In this document: in pieces, positions 25,515-32,470 of the stretch | How positions within the stretch are numbered: position 1 is the stretch's first letter | Layout: the number at the start of each line of letters is the position of its first letter | NCBI GenBank assembly: GCA_023424095.1 | Contig: JAFAEG010000019.1 | Span: 1 to 37,059 of the forward strand | Length of the DNA: 37,059 nt | Reading direction: 5' to 3' | From: Pseudomonadota bacterium | GTDB taxonomy: Bacteria; Pseudomonadota; Alphaproteobacteria; Sphingomonadales; Sphingomonadaceae | Translations under genes and position numbers: made by a program | Notes under the pieces: model-generated | Databases searched by the model: none | Seen by the model: only the letters and a program-made list of their open reading frames with translations | Told to the model about the DNA's origin: nothing

Positions 25515-26588
25515 TCAGATGCGATAGCCGTCGCGCGCCATCAGCGAGCGCAAGATGCCCTCGCGAATGCCGCGGTCGGCGATGCCGAGCGTTTCCGCCG
25601 GCCAGATGTCCATGATCGCTTCAAGGATCGCGCAGCCCGCGACGACCAGATTGGCGCGGTCATGGCCGATGCAGGGAAATTGCGCGCGCTCGTCATGGCT
25701 CGCCGCCGACAGCATCGCGCCGATCTCGCGCATCGCGTGGGCCGGCACCATCAGCCCGTCCACCGCCTTGCGGTCATAGGCCGGCAGCGCGAGATACACG
25801 CTTGCCAGGGTGGTCACGGTGCCGCTGGTGCCCATCAGGCGAATGTCGGTGCGGTTCTTCGGCAGCAACGCCTGGAAGCGGCTGAAGGCGTGGCGCACGC
25901 GTTCGCGCATGCGGCCATAACCGGCCAGCCTTTCCTCGCGAGTGTTGAACGCCGTGCCTTCGCTCTCGGTCAGCGAGACGACGCCCCAGGGCGCGCTCCA
26001 CCAGCAGCGGATGCGCGGCGCATCGCCATCCGTGTCGATCAGCACCAATTCGGTCGAGCCGCCGCCAATGTCGAAGATCAGCGCCGGGCCGTCGCCGGGT
26101 TCGAGCAAACGGTGGCAGCCGAGCATAGCCAGCCGCGCTTCCTCCTCCGGGGAGATGATCTCGAGGCAGATGCCTGTCTCATTCTTCACCCGCTCGACGA
26201 ACTGGCGGCCATTGGCGGCGCGGCGGCAGGCCTCGGTCGCGACCGAGCGGGCCAGACTCACCCGTCGGCGGCGCAATTTCTCCGAGCAGACGGCAAGTGC
26301 GGCGACCGCGCGGTCCATCGCATCCTGGCTGATCCGGCCGGTGGTGCCGAGGCCTTCGCCCAGCCGGACCACGCGCGAAAAGGCATCGACGACGGTGAAG
26401 CCCTCGTCGGCGGGGCGCGCGACCAGCAGCCGGCAATTGTTGGTGCCCAGGTCGATCGCGCCATAGGTGTGACGTGGGCCGCGGCGGCCTGCCGGCAGGG
26501 CCGGTGGCGCTAAATCAGGCGTTGGGAGGACCGCCTCGTCCGGGACTCGACCCGGTTCCTGCGGCGCGTGAGCAGCTTGCTGCGCCAT
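25515..26588 (-). CDS. Ppx/GppA family phosphatase (exopolyphosphatase / pppGpp phosphohydrolase)
   Basis: This 357-residue member of the actin-like ASKHA superfamily has phosphate-binding loops D46-LGTNNCR and D173-IGGGSTE. It is shorter than E. coli Ppx or GppA (about 500 residues) because the C-terminal HD-type domain is missing; single-module versions are common in alphaproteobacteria. The first ~40 residues are Pro/Ala-rich with no recognised domain. Sequence alone does not separate polyphosphate from pppGpp as substrate. It is the promoter-proximal gene of a pair with rlmE. Confidence 0.9.
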   Translation of the reverse strand: MAQQAAHAPQEPGRVPDEAVLPTPDLAPPALPAGRRGPRHTYGAIDLGTNNCRLLVARPADEGFTVVDAFSRVVRLGEGLGTTGRISQDAMDRAVAALAVCSEKLRRRRVSLARSVATEACRRAANGRQFVERVKNETGICLEIISPEEEARLAMLGCHRLLEPGDGPALIFDIGGGSTELVLIDTDGDAPRIRCWWSAPWGVVSLTESEGTAFNTREERLAGYGRMRERVRHAFSRFQALLPKNRTDIRLMGTSGTVTTLASVYLALPAYDRKAVDGLMVPAHAMREIGAMLSAASHDERAQFPCIGHDRANLVVAGCAILEAIMDIWPAETLGIADRGIREGILRSLMARDGYRI

Positions 26589-26700
26589 GATTAAACACGT
26601 CTCTTTTCATTCCGGCGCAGGGAGATACCCCACACCGTGACCTGCCAAGAGGTGTAACACGGCCAATGGCTTGTGAGCAAGCGAACGGCCCGGTGTGCCG

Positions 26701-26729
26701 TTGACACTGTCCCGGCTCGGGCCTATCTC
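26701..26729 (+). promoter_or_regulatory. Sigma-70-type promoter of tRNA-Gln
   Basis: TTGACA at 26701-26706 is separated by exactly 17 bp from TATCTC at 26724-26729. Initiation would fall around 26736, a few bases before the mature tRNA 5' end at 26743. A perfect -35 hexamer with ideal spacing next to a tRNA gene makes this a good call. Confidence 0.7.
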
Positions 26730-26742
26730 GCGCGTCCGGCGC

Positions 26743-26816
26743 TGCCCGATCCTCTAACGGTAAGAGAGCGGACTCTGACTCCGTCAATCAAGGTTCGAAT
26801 CCTTGTCGGGCATCCA
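26743..26816 (+). tRNA. tRNA-Gln (anticodon CUG)
   Basis: A 74-nt cloverleaf. The acceptor stem TGCCCGA/TCGGGCA is fully paired. The D arm is CTCT/AGAG with loop AACGGTA. The anticodon stem GCGGA/TCCGT has one G-U pair, and loop CTCTGAC reads anticodon CTG at 26775-26777. The T arm is CAAGG/CCTTG with loop TTCGAAT. CCA is encoded (26814-26816). U1-A72 is present as in other glutamine tRNAs, but the discriminator base is U rather than the G of E. coli. That may relate to charging through GluRS and GatCAB (inference). Confidence 0.95.
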
Positions 26817-26833
26817 GCCGCCGCGCCGCTGAC

Positions 26834-27448
26834 CTAGATCAGCTTCTGCCGCACCGCCAACACGACCGCGTGGATCTTGTTGGTTGCGCCCAATTTACGA
26901 ACCGCATTGCTCAGGTGGAATTCCACGGTGCGTGGACTGCGGCCGATGATCGTCGCAGTCTCCCATGCGGCCTTGCCCAGACTGACCCAATGGAGGCATT
27001 CCAGCTCGCGAGCCGTCAGGTCCGCGGGAGGCACGTCGATCTGGTCCGGTACGACGTTCTGCGCCGGCGTTGGTGTATCGCCGAGGTCTGCCGGCTCCAG
27101 CCCGGTGAGATCGGTGACGCAGCCGACGGCGCGCCGGTGTCCTGAGGTCGGATCGATCACGAGGCAGGCCACCGACCGCCATTTCCGCACCTGACCGTCC
27201 ACGCGGATGACCCGGAAATCGTTGTGATAATGCTCGTCCCGCACGATCATCTCGGCAAGCCGCCCGACATCGATCACGGTGGCGAACTCGACGTCGTCCG
27301 GGTGGATGTGCCTGCGAAAATCTTCGATCCGAAGGATCGTACCGAATGGCAGCTGCAGCAGTTCATGCCAGCGCGCGTCGCACAGCAGAACATTGTCATC
27401 GATATCGTAATCCCAGATGCCGGTCGGTAACCCCTTGGAATTTATCAT
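26834..27448 (-). CDS. PAS domain–LuxR-type HTH transcriptional regulator
   Basis: This 204-residue protein has an N-terminal PAS-type sensor (~8-115; GIWDYDIDDNVLLCDARWHELL), an acidic Pro-rich linker, and a C-terminal GerE/LuxR DNA-binding domain at 143-204 (LTARELECLHWVSLGK, then recognition-helix region SPRTVEFHLSNAVRKL). The HTH resembles that of LuxR/TraR-type autoinducer receptors more than NarL-type response regulators; no receiver domain is present. The bound signal is unknown. The start ATG is preceded by G8-C-A instead of a normal Shine-Dalgarno. The gene faces a small ORF and an acidic-protein gene, with an inverted repeat resembling a lux box between them (27514-27533). It is convergent with the tRNA. 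Confidence 0.88.
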   Translation of the reverse strand: MINSKGLPTGIWDYDIDDNVLLCDARWHELLQLPFGTILRIEDFRRHIHPDDVEFATVIDVGRLAEMIVRDEHYHNDFRVIRVDGQVRKWRSVACLVIDPTSGHRRAVGCVTDLTGLEPADLGDTPTPAQNVVPDQIDVPPADLTARELECLHWVSLGKAAWETATIIGRSPRTVEFHLSNAVRKLGATNKIHAVVLAVRQKLI

Positions 27449-27513
27449 TGCCCCCCCCGGTAGTGCCTTACTGACTTACATTAATAACGCTGGGGTCGTT
27501 CGAAGGGCCCATC

Positions 27514-27533
27514 ACCTCGCAAGTTTCCGAGGT
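27514..27533. promoter_or_regulatory. 20-bp inverted repeat resembling a lux box
   Basis: ACCTCG-N8-CGAGGT is a perfect palindrome with 6-bp arms, 20 bp in total. It starts ACCT and ends AGGT like the Vibrio fischeri lux box (ACCTG-N10-CAGGT). It lies 65 bp upstream of the luxR-type start and 59 bp upstream of the facing 63-residue ORF, almost midway. It is a good candidate binding site for the neighbouring PAS–LuxR protein, but no binding evidence exists. Confidence 0.4.
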
Positions 27534-27592
27534 CCGCGTGGCGGGAGGGCGGATTAGGGGCGCCTCCTTTCATTCTCGTCGGGGGACGTGGT

Positions 27593-27784
27593 TTGGACCG
27601 GAACAAGCTGACGCTGAAGAATGCGGAACTGTATTCCGGTGCCGAACTGCTGGACCTTTACGGCTCGGATATCCTCGATCAGCTCCGCCAACTCCGCGAT
27701 GCCGCCGTCCGCCGAGACGATGATGCGCAGGTCGCCATGCTCGACTTGCGCCGCCTGCAGATAGAGGCGATTCTCGGCATCTGA
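27593..27784 (+). CDS. Hypothetical small helical protein (63 aa)
   Basis: The ORF starts at TTG 27593 with GGGGGA ~7 nt upstream. It encodes a charged, Leu-rich protein predicted to be helical (AELLDLYGSDILDQLRQL, then QVAMLDLRRLQIEAILGI), with no signal, membrane segment or cysteine. No family was recognised. The composition looks like a real protein rather than an antisense shadow, and its position between a regulator and a larger unknown gene supports that. Supporting this call, the opposite-strand frame over the same bases has an unconvincing composition. The use of TTG as start lowers confidence. Confidence 0.5.
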   Translation: MDRNKLTLKNAELYSGAELLDLYGSDILDQLRQLRDAAVRRDDDAQVAMLDLRRLQIEAILGI

Positions 27785-27857
27785 ATGGCCTGACCCCTTT
27801 TCCAGGCCGCCCCCGCCTTCTTCGGTGAACCCCAGGAACGGGGCGCGGAGGAAGACG

Positions 27858-28784
27858 ATGGAACCGAACAATCCCAATCAGCAGGAACGTCAGGTCGAAA
27901 CCGTGACCGACGAGCAATGGGCGCAGATGCAGCGCGAGGCGATGGGCGAGAAATATCCCGGCGACGCGGAAATGGCGCGTGAGCGGGAGGCCTTCCAGGC
28001 GGAGTTCGAGGCGCATCAGGCAGACCAAGGAGCGCCCGCCCAGGAAGCGCCGGCCCACCAGGCCCCGGCAGCCGAGGCGCACGCGGCCCCGGCCGAAACC
28101 CGGGAGTGGAACGCCCGCGAGTGGCTGAACGAGGCCTTCAAGGACGATCCCGGCTTCAAGGATCTCAGCGCGGACGACATGTCCCGGCTCGAGGCGCTGG
28201 CCAACGAAAAGCATGCCGAGCTTGCCGGCGAGGTCCAGGCTTGGGCCAATGAGAAGAGCGCCGAATGGGCGGGTGGTCTGCGAGACAGCCTGCGCGAGGG
28301 GCTGGACAGCAGCGCCAAGCTCGAGGGCTTCTTCGATCGCCACTTGGCCGACGGCGAGTTTAGCGATGCCGACAAGGCCGCGCTGGAGCAGGCCGCCAAG
28401 GATATGACGCCGGCGGAAGGGGCGGGCATCGTCCTGCCGATCGTCGAGGAGCTTCACGAGATTCACGGCGACCTGATCGACGGAGTCGAGATGATCGCCG
28501 ATCACGCGATCGACGACGTGCAGGACATTGTCGAGGCGCGCGCCGAAATGCCGGGCGGCGATTCCGAGCATGTGCAGAAGATGCTGCAGGACCTCGAGGA
28601 AGCGCCGGAGAGAATCCATGACGCGCTGGAATGGGAGCGCGAACAGGCAGACCGTGAATTCGGCAAGGTCGAGGACCGGCTGGAGCTGATCGAGGCCGGG
28701 GCCGACCCCAAGGATCTGCCACCGGACACCGATACCTATCAGGTCGACGACAATGCCGAACAATATGAGGCCGAGGCGGCCTGA
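27858..28784 (+). CDS. Hypothetical acidic helical protein (308 aa)
   Basis: Start ATG 27858 is chosen because GGAGGAAG is ideally placed before it; a frame 33 bp longer lacks this. The protein is strongly acidic and cysteine-free, with no signal peptide or membrane segment. A first helical part (~1-52) is followed by an Ala/Pro/His linker (~53-80; APAQEAPAHQAPAAEAHAAP). After this come long Glu/Asp/Ala-rich helices with regular WAxEKSAEWAGGL and EELHEIHGDLIDGVEMI segments, and an acidic tail (DTYQVDDNAEQYEAEAA). No family was recognised. It lies 73 bp after the 63-residue ORF and may share a transcript under the PAS–LuxR regulator. Soluble cytoplasmic location is inferred. Confidence 0.75.
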   Translation: MEPNNPNQQERQVETVTDEQWAQMQREAMGEKYPGDAEMAREREAFQAEFEAHQADQGAPAQEAPAHQAPAAEAHAAPAETREWNAREWLNEAFKDDPGFKDLSADDMSRLEALANEKHAELAGEVQAWANEKSAEWAGGLRDSLREGLDSSAKLEGFFDRHLADGEFSDADKAALEQAAKDMTPAEGAGIVLPIVEELHEIHGDLIDGVEMIADHAIDDVQDIVEARAEMPGGDSEHVQKMLQDLEEAPERIHDALEWEREQADREFGKVEDRLELIEAGADPKDLPPDTDTYQVDDNAEQYEAEAA

Positions 28785-28810
28785 CCGGCACCGCTTCGCG
28801 GCAACGCAAG

Positions 28811-28887
28811 GCGACGCAATCCGGCCCTGAAAGCGTTCGGGACGGATTGCTTCGTCGCGCCGCTCCTCGCAAGGATGGTGCGAGGAG
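28811..28887. repeat. REP-like palindromic repeat with two hairpins
   Basis: The first hairpin (28811-28858) pairs GCGAC and GCAATCCG with CGGATTGC and GTCGC around a three-base bulge. The second (28863-28887) is a perfect 9-bp stem CTCCTCGCA/TGCGAGGAG with a 7-base loop. Read on the minus strand the element encodes the spurious peptide CEERRDEAI, a close variant of the CEERSDEAI signature left by a repeat family widespread in alphaproteobacterial intergenic regions (established knowledge). Only one copy is visible here. It fills the gap between the acidic-protein gene and glsA. Confidence 0.7.
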
Positions 28888-28893
28888 ATGGTC

Positions 28894-29841
28894 ATGGAGC
28901 AGGTGCTGGCCGAGGTGCTGGCGGCGATCGAGCCGTATCGCGGTTCGGGCAAGGTCGCGGACTACATTCCTGCGCTCGCCTGCGTTGATCCCAACAAATT
29001 CGGCATCGCCTTCGCCGGAGAAGATGGCGTGGTCCACGGCGCCGGGGATTGCGACGAGCCCTTCTCGCTCCAGTCGGTCTCCAAGGTGTTCACGCTCGCT
29101 CTGGCACTGGAGCGGGTACAGGCGGATCTTTGGCTAAAGGTCGGCCGAGAGCCTTCGGGCAGCGCCTTCAATTCGATCGTTCAACTCGAAAGTGAGAATG
29201 GCAAACCCCGCAATCCCCTGATCAACGCCGGCGCGATCGCCACCACCGGGCAATTGGTGGGCAAAGGCAGCGCCGACGCGGCGATCGCGGACCTGCTGAC
29301 CTTTCTTCGGACCCAGGCGCAGGACGAGCGGATCAATGTCGACGAAATGGTCGCCGCCTCCGAAGCCGCGACCGGAAGCCGCAACCGCAGCCTCGGCTGG
29401 TTCATGAAGACCTACGGCATCATCGACGGCGACGTGAACACCGTCCTCGACGCCTATTTCCGCCAATGCGCGGTAGCGATGTCCTGTCGCCAGCTGGCCC
29501 GGGCCGGGCTGTTCCTCGCCTTCGACGGTCGCGACCCGGTGACCGGCGAGGAGGCGGTGGTCTGGCACAATGCGCGGCGGATCAACTCGGTGATGCTGCT
29601 CTGCGGCCATTATGACAATTCGGGCGAGTTCGCCTACCGGATCGGCCTGCCCGGCAAATCCGGGGTTGGCGGCGGCATCCTGGCCATCGCCCCCGGCCAC
29701 GGCGCGATCGCGGTCTGGTCGCCGGGCCTCAATCAATATGGCACCAGCGCCGTCGGCGCGCGTGCGCTCGAGCAGTTTGTCGAACGCACGGGGTGGTCCG
29801 TCTTCGCGGGGCTGGGCAATTCGCATCTGGCCACCCCATAA
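28894..29841 (+). CDS. glsA: Glutaminase (serine-dependent beta-lactamase fold)
   Basis: This 315-residue glutaminase hydrolyses L-glutamine to glutamate and ammonia in the cytoplasm. The catalytic S-x-x-K is S61-V-S-K64 in FSLQSVSKVFTLALAL; PLINAGAIATT, SLGWFMKTYGI and the Gly-rich GKSGVGGGILAI loop are also typical. ATG 28894 is preferred over ATG 28888, because GAGGAG at 28882-28887 touches the earlier codon but is 6 nt from the later one. That ribosome-binding site is entirely inside the 9-bp hairpin of the REP-like element, which may limit translation. The subtilase lipoprotein gene starts 52 bp downstream. Confidence 0.93.
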   Translation: MEQVLAEVLAAIEPYRGSGKVADYIPALACVDPNKFGIAFAGEDGVVHGAGDCDEPFSLQSVSKVFTLALALERVQADLWLKVGREPSGSAFNSIVQLESENGKPRNPLINAGAIATTGQLVGKGSADAAIADLLTFLRTQAQDERINVDEMVAASEAATGSRNRSLGWFMKTYGIIDGDVNTVLDAYFRQCAVAMSCRQLARAGLFLAFDGRDPVTGEEAVVWHNARRINSVMLLCGHYDNSGEFAYRIGLPGKSGVGGGILAIAPGHGAIAVWSPGLNQYGTSAVGARALEQFVERTGWSVFAGLGNSHLATP

Positions 29842-29893
29842 GGCTGGCGGGTCTCAATTTGGCGCGGCTTCGCCTCGCCAGGAAGGCCCTGTC

Positions 29894-30907
29894 GTGCTCG
29901 GATCGCTGCGTACCGCCCGCCCGAACCCGTCCGCTGCGCTCGTCTCGACCTGCCTGCTGGCGCTCGCCCTTGGCGGTTGCGGCGGCGGCAGTGGCGGCGG
30001 CGCCAGCTCGACGCAGCCGCCGTCCATCCCCGCGCCCACGCCGCCTCCGCCTCCGCCCCCGTCGACCGGCTTCAATGATGCGGAATTCACCGCCTCGGTC
30101 TGGAATGTGGTGAATATGGCGCTGCCGGCCTTCGAGGCGGGGGCGACGGGCCGGGGCGTGACCATCGCAATCATCGATTCGGGTGTCACCTCGACCGATC
30201 CCGAATTTGCCGGCCGGCTGACGGTGCTCGGGCGACCCACGGGGCAGGACGGCCACGGCACCGCGGTGGCGGCGATCGCCGCGGGGGCGAGGAACGGCAG
30301 GGGGACGATGGGGGTCGCGTTCGAAGCGACCATCCTGTCCTACAACACCATGCGCTGCGCGTCCGACTGCTTCCATTCGCTGGATGATGTGGCCGCCGCA
30401 GTCGATGACGCGGTGAGCAGAGGGGCAAGGGTGATCAACCTCTCCCTGGTCGGCCCCGCCAGCCGCGAGCCTCTGCTCTCCGCGCTGATCCGGGCGACCC
30501 AGGCCGGCGTGATCGTCGTCATCGCCGCGGGCAATACCGGCGGGGCGGAACCGGAAGGCTTCGCGCTGGCCAATGCCACGATGACGAACAGCCGGCTGCT
30601 GATCATCGTCGGCGGGCATGATGCCAATGGGCAATTGTCGCCCGGCTCCTCGCGGGCGGGCAGCGGCGCGCAATGGTATCTGGCCGCTTATGGTGGCGCG
30701 ACCTCCTTTTCAGCTCCGGTGGTCAGCGGTGCCGCGGCCCTGCTCGCCGCGTCCTTTCCCGGCCTTTCCGGCCAGCAGATTGCGACGATCCTGCTCGAGA
30801 CGGCAATCGATGCGGGCGCGCCCGGGCAGGACCCGGTTTACGGCAATGGCGTTCTCGATATTGGCCGCGCCTATGAGCGCGCCCGTCAGGTCGCGACCGG
30901 CAGCTAG
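29894..30907 (+). CDS. Subtilisin-like (S8) serine protease, predicted lipoprotein
   Basis: Start GTG 29894 is chosen because AGGAAGG at 29880-29886 precedes it by 7 nt and because the resulting 337-residue protein begins with a lipoprotein signal (ALVSTCLLALALGGC, acylated C29). A Gly/Ser then Pro-rich spacer (PPPPPPP, ~30-58) leads to the S8 domain. The triad is D95 (IIDSGV), H121 (GHGTAVA) and S271 (TSFSAP), with the oxyanion region AAGNTGG. There is no recognisable propeptide of the usual length, and no autotransporter barrel. It is probably anchored in the outer membrane and acts on external or periplasmic proteins. It follows glsA closely and could be co-transcribed with it. Confidence 0.88.
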   Translation: MLGSLRTARPNPSAALVSTCLLALALGGCGGGSGGGASSTQPPSIPAPTPPPPPPPSTGFNDAEFTASVWNVVNMALPAFEAGATGRGVTIAIIDSGVTSTDPEFAGRLTVLGRPTGQDGHGTAVAAIAAGARNGRGTMGVAFEATILSYNTMRCASDCFHSLDDVAAAVDDAVSRGARVINLSLVGPASREPLLSALIRATQAGVIVVIAAGNTGGAEPEGFALANATMTNSRLLIIVGGHDANGQLSPGSSRAGSGAQWYLAAYGGATSFSAPVVSGAAALLAASFPGLSGQQIATILLETAIDAGAPGQDPVYGNGVLDIGRAYERARQVATGS

Positions 30908-30920
30908 ACCAAAGGCGCCG

Positions 30921-30951
30921 ATTGCGTCCGGTGCAACCGCCCGGTCGCAAT
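30921..30951. promoter_or_regulatory. Hairpin between the subtilase gene and cydA
   Basis: ATTGCG (30921-30926) pairs with CGCAAT (30946-30951), with an inner CCGG/CCGG pairing, giving an interrupted stem. It sits 13 bp after the subtilase stop and ~70 bp before cydA. It could be a terminator without a T-run or part of the cydA control region. No FNR-type site or clear promoter was found in the remaining ~65 bases. Confidence 0.3.
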
Positions 30952-31018
30952 GATCAACGCCTTTCGGGTTCCCGCCGGACGAAGGGCAGGGTAGGTAGCG
31001 GGGCGGAGACTCGTCGAC

Positions 31019-32470
31019 GTGCCCGAAGCCGATACCGCTCTGATCCTGGCGCGCATCCAGTTCGCGTTCACGATCTCGTTCCACTTCATCTTCCCGGCCT
31101 TCTCGATCGGGCTGGCCTCCTATCTCGCCGTGCTGGAGGCACTGTGGCTGAAGACGGGCAAGGCGGCCTATCTCAACCTCTTCAAATATTGGCTGAAGAT
31201 CTTCGCCATCACCTTCGCGATGGGCGTCGTTTCGGGCATCGTCATGTCCTACCAGTTCGGCACCAACTGGTCGGTCTTCTCCGACCGCGCCGGGCCGGTG
31301 ATCGGCCCATTGATGGCCTATGAAGTGCTCACCGCCTTCTTCCTGGAGGCCGGTTTCCTTGGCGTGATGCTGTTCGGAATGAACAAGGTCGGCAAGAAAT
31401 TGCATTTCATGGCGACCCTGATGGTCGCGATCGGCACCTTCATTTCCGCCTTCTGGATCCTCAGCGTGAACAGCTGGATGCAGACGCCGCAGGGCCATTA
31501 TGTCGACGGGGTGACCGGTCAGTTCATGCCCGGCGACTGGTGGGCGATCATCTTCAACCCCAGTTTCCCCTATCGCCTCGTTCACACGGTGATCGCCGCT
31601 TACCTCACCACCGCCTTGATCGTCGGCGGGGTCGCCGCCTGGCATCTGCTGCGCGCCCGGCGCGAGGGCGGGCACAAGACCGATGAAGTCCGCACCATGT
31701 TCTCGATGGCGATGTGGATGCTCGCTCTGGTCGCGCCGGTGCAGATTTTGGTCGGTGACATGCACGGGCTCAATACGCTGGAGCATCAGCCGGCCAAGGT
31801 GATGGCGATGGAAGGCCATTTCGACAGCCATCCCGACGGCGCGCCTTTGATCCTGTTCGGAATCCCCGATCAGGCCGCGAAGACCGTCCATTATGCGATC
31901 GAGATCCCGAAACTCTCCTCCTTGATCCTGAAGCATGATCTGAACGCGCCGCTCGCGGGCCTGGACACCATCCCGGACAATGAAGAGCCGCCGGTCGGTA
32001 TCGTCTTCTGGTCGTTCCGGATCATGGTCGGCCTGGGCTTCCTGATGCTCGGCCTCGGCCTGTTCAGCCTGCTCGCGAGAGCCCGCAAGAAGCTCCACGA
32101 CTGGAAATGGCTGCATCGTTACGCCTTGGTGATGGGGCCGTCGGGGCTGATCGCGGTACTGGCCGGCTGGGTCACCACCGAAGTCGGCCGCCAGCCCTGG
32201 GTCATTTACGGCATCATGCGCACCGCCGATGCCCGCTCGCCAATCGAGGCGCCCGCGGTCGCGGCCTCGCTAATCGCCTTTGTCATCGTCTACTTCATCG
32301 TCTTCGGCGCGGGCGTCTGGTATCTCCTGCGCCTGATGCGTCAGCCGCCGCACCCCGGCGAAACCGGCCCGGCCCGCGCCCCGATCCGCAGCGCCGGCAT
32401 CACCCAGGCGGCGGCCATCGACGAGGACGGCGCCGATCCGAACCCTGACGAAAGTGAGGGGGCACGCTGA
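31019..32470 (+). CDS. cydA: Cytochrome bd ubiquinol oxidase subunit I, short Q-loop (cyanide-insensitive type)
   Basis: This 483-residue membrane protein oxidises ubiquinol and reduces O2 to water. Start is GTG 31019 with GGAG upstream. Heme ligands are seen: H22 (SFHFIFPAF), H189 (PYRLVHTVIAAY) and M336 (FRIMVGLG). The acidic pair E102/E110 (AYEVLTAFFLEAGFLG) and the GRQPW motif (390-394) are also present. The quinol loop after GDMHG (247-250) is ~55 residues shorter than in E. coli CydA, which places it in the CIO-type group. The C-terminal ~50 residues are hydrophilic. cydB overlaps it by one base. Such oxidases support respiration at low oxygen or in the presence of cyanide, sulfide or nitric oxide. 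Confidence 0.96.
   Translation: MPEADTALILARIQFAFTISFHFIFPAFSIGLASYLAVLEALWLKTGKAAYLNLFKYWLKIFAITFAMGVVSGIVMSYQFGTNWSVFSDRAGPVIGPLMAYEVLTAFFLEAGFLGVMLFGMNKVGKKLHFMATLMVAIGTFISAFWILSVNSWMQTPQGHYVDGVTGQFMPGDWWAIIFNPSFPYRLVHTVIAAYLTTALIVGGVAAWHLLRARREGGHKTDEVRTMFSMAMWMLALVAPVQILVGDMHGLNTLEHQPAKVMAMEGHFDSHPDGAPLILFGIPDQAAKTVHYAIEIPKLSSLILKHDLNAPLAGLDTIPDNEEPPVGIVFWSFRIMVGLGFLMLGLGLFSLLARARKKLHDWKWLHRYALVMGPSGLIAVLAGWVTTEVGRQPWVIYGIMRTADARSPIEAPAVAASLIAFVIVYFIVFGAGVWYLLRLMRQPPHPGETGPARAPIRSAGITQAAAIDEDGADPNPDESEGAR

Noticed and set aside
27787..27808. GGCCTG-N10-CAGGCC inverted repeat after the 63-residue ORF as a terminator.
   Set aside because: The stem is short, the loop is long and no T-run follows, so it is not strong enough to list as a feature.
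27554..27877. A minus-strand frame opposite the 63-residue ORF.
   Set aside because: It would overlap the start of the 308-residue gene, and its composition is less protein-like. The plus-strand ORF has a Shine-Dalgarno-like sequence and helical character.
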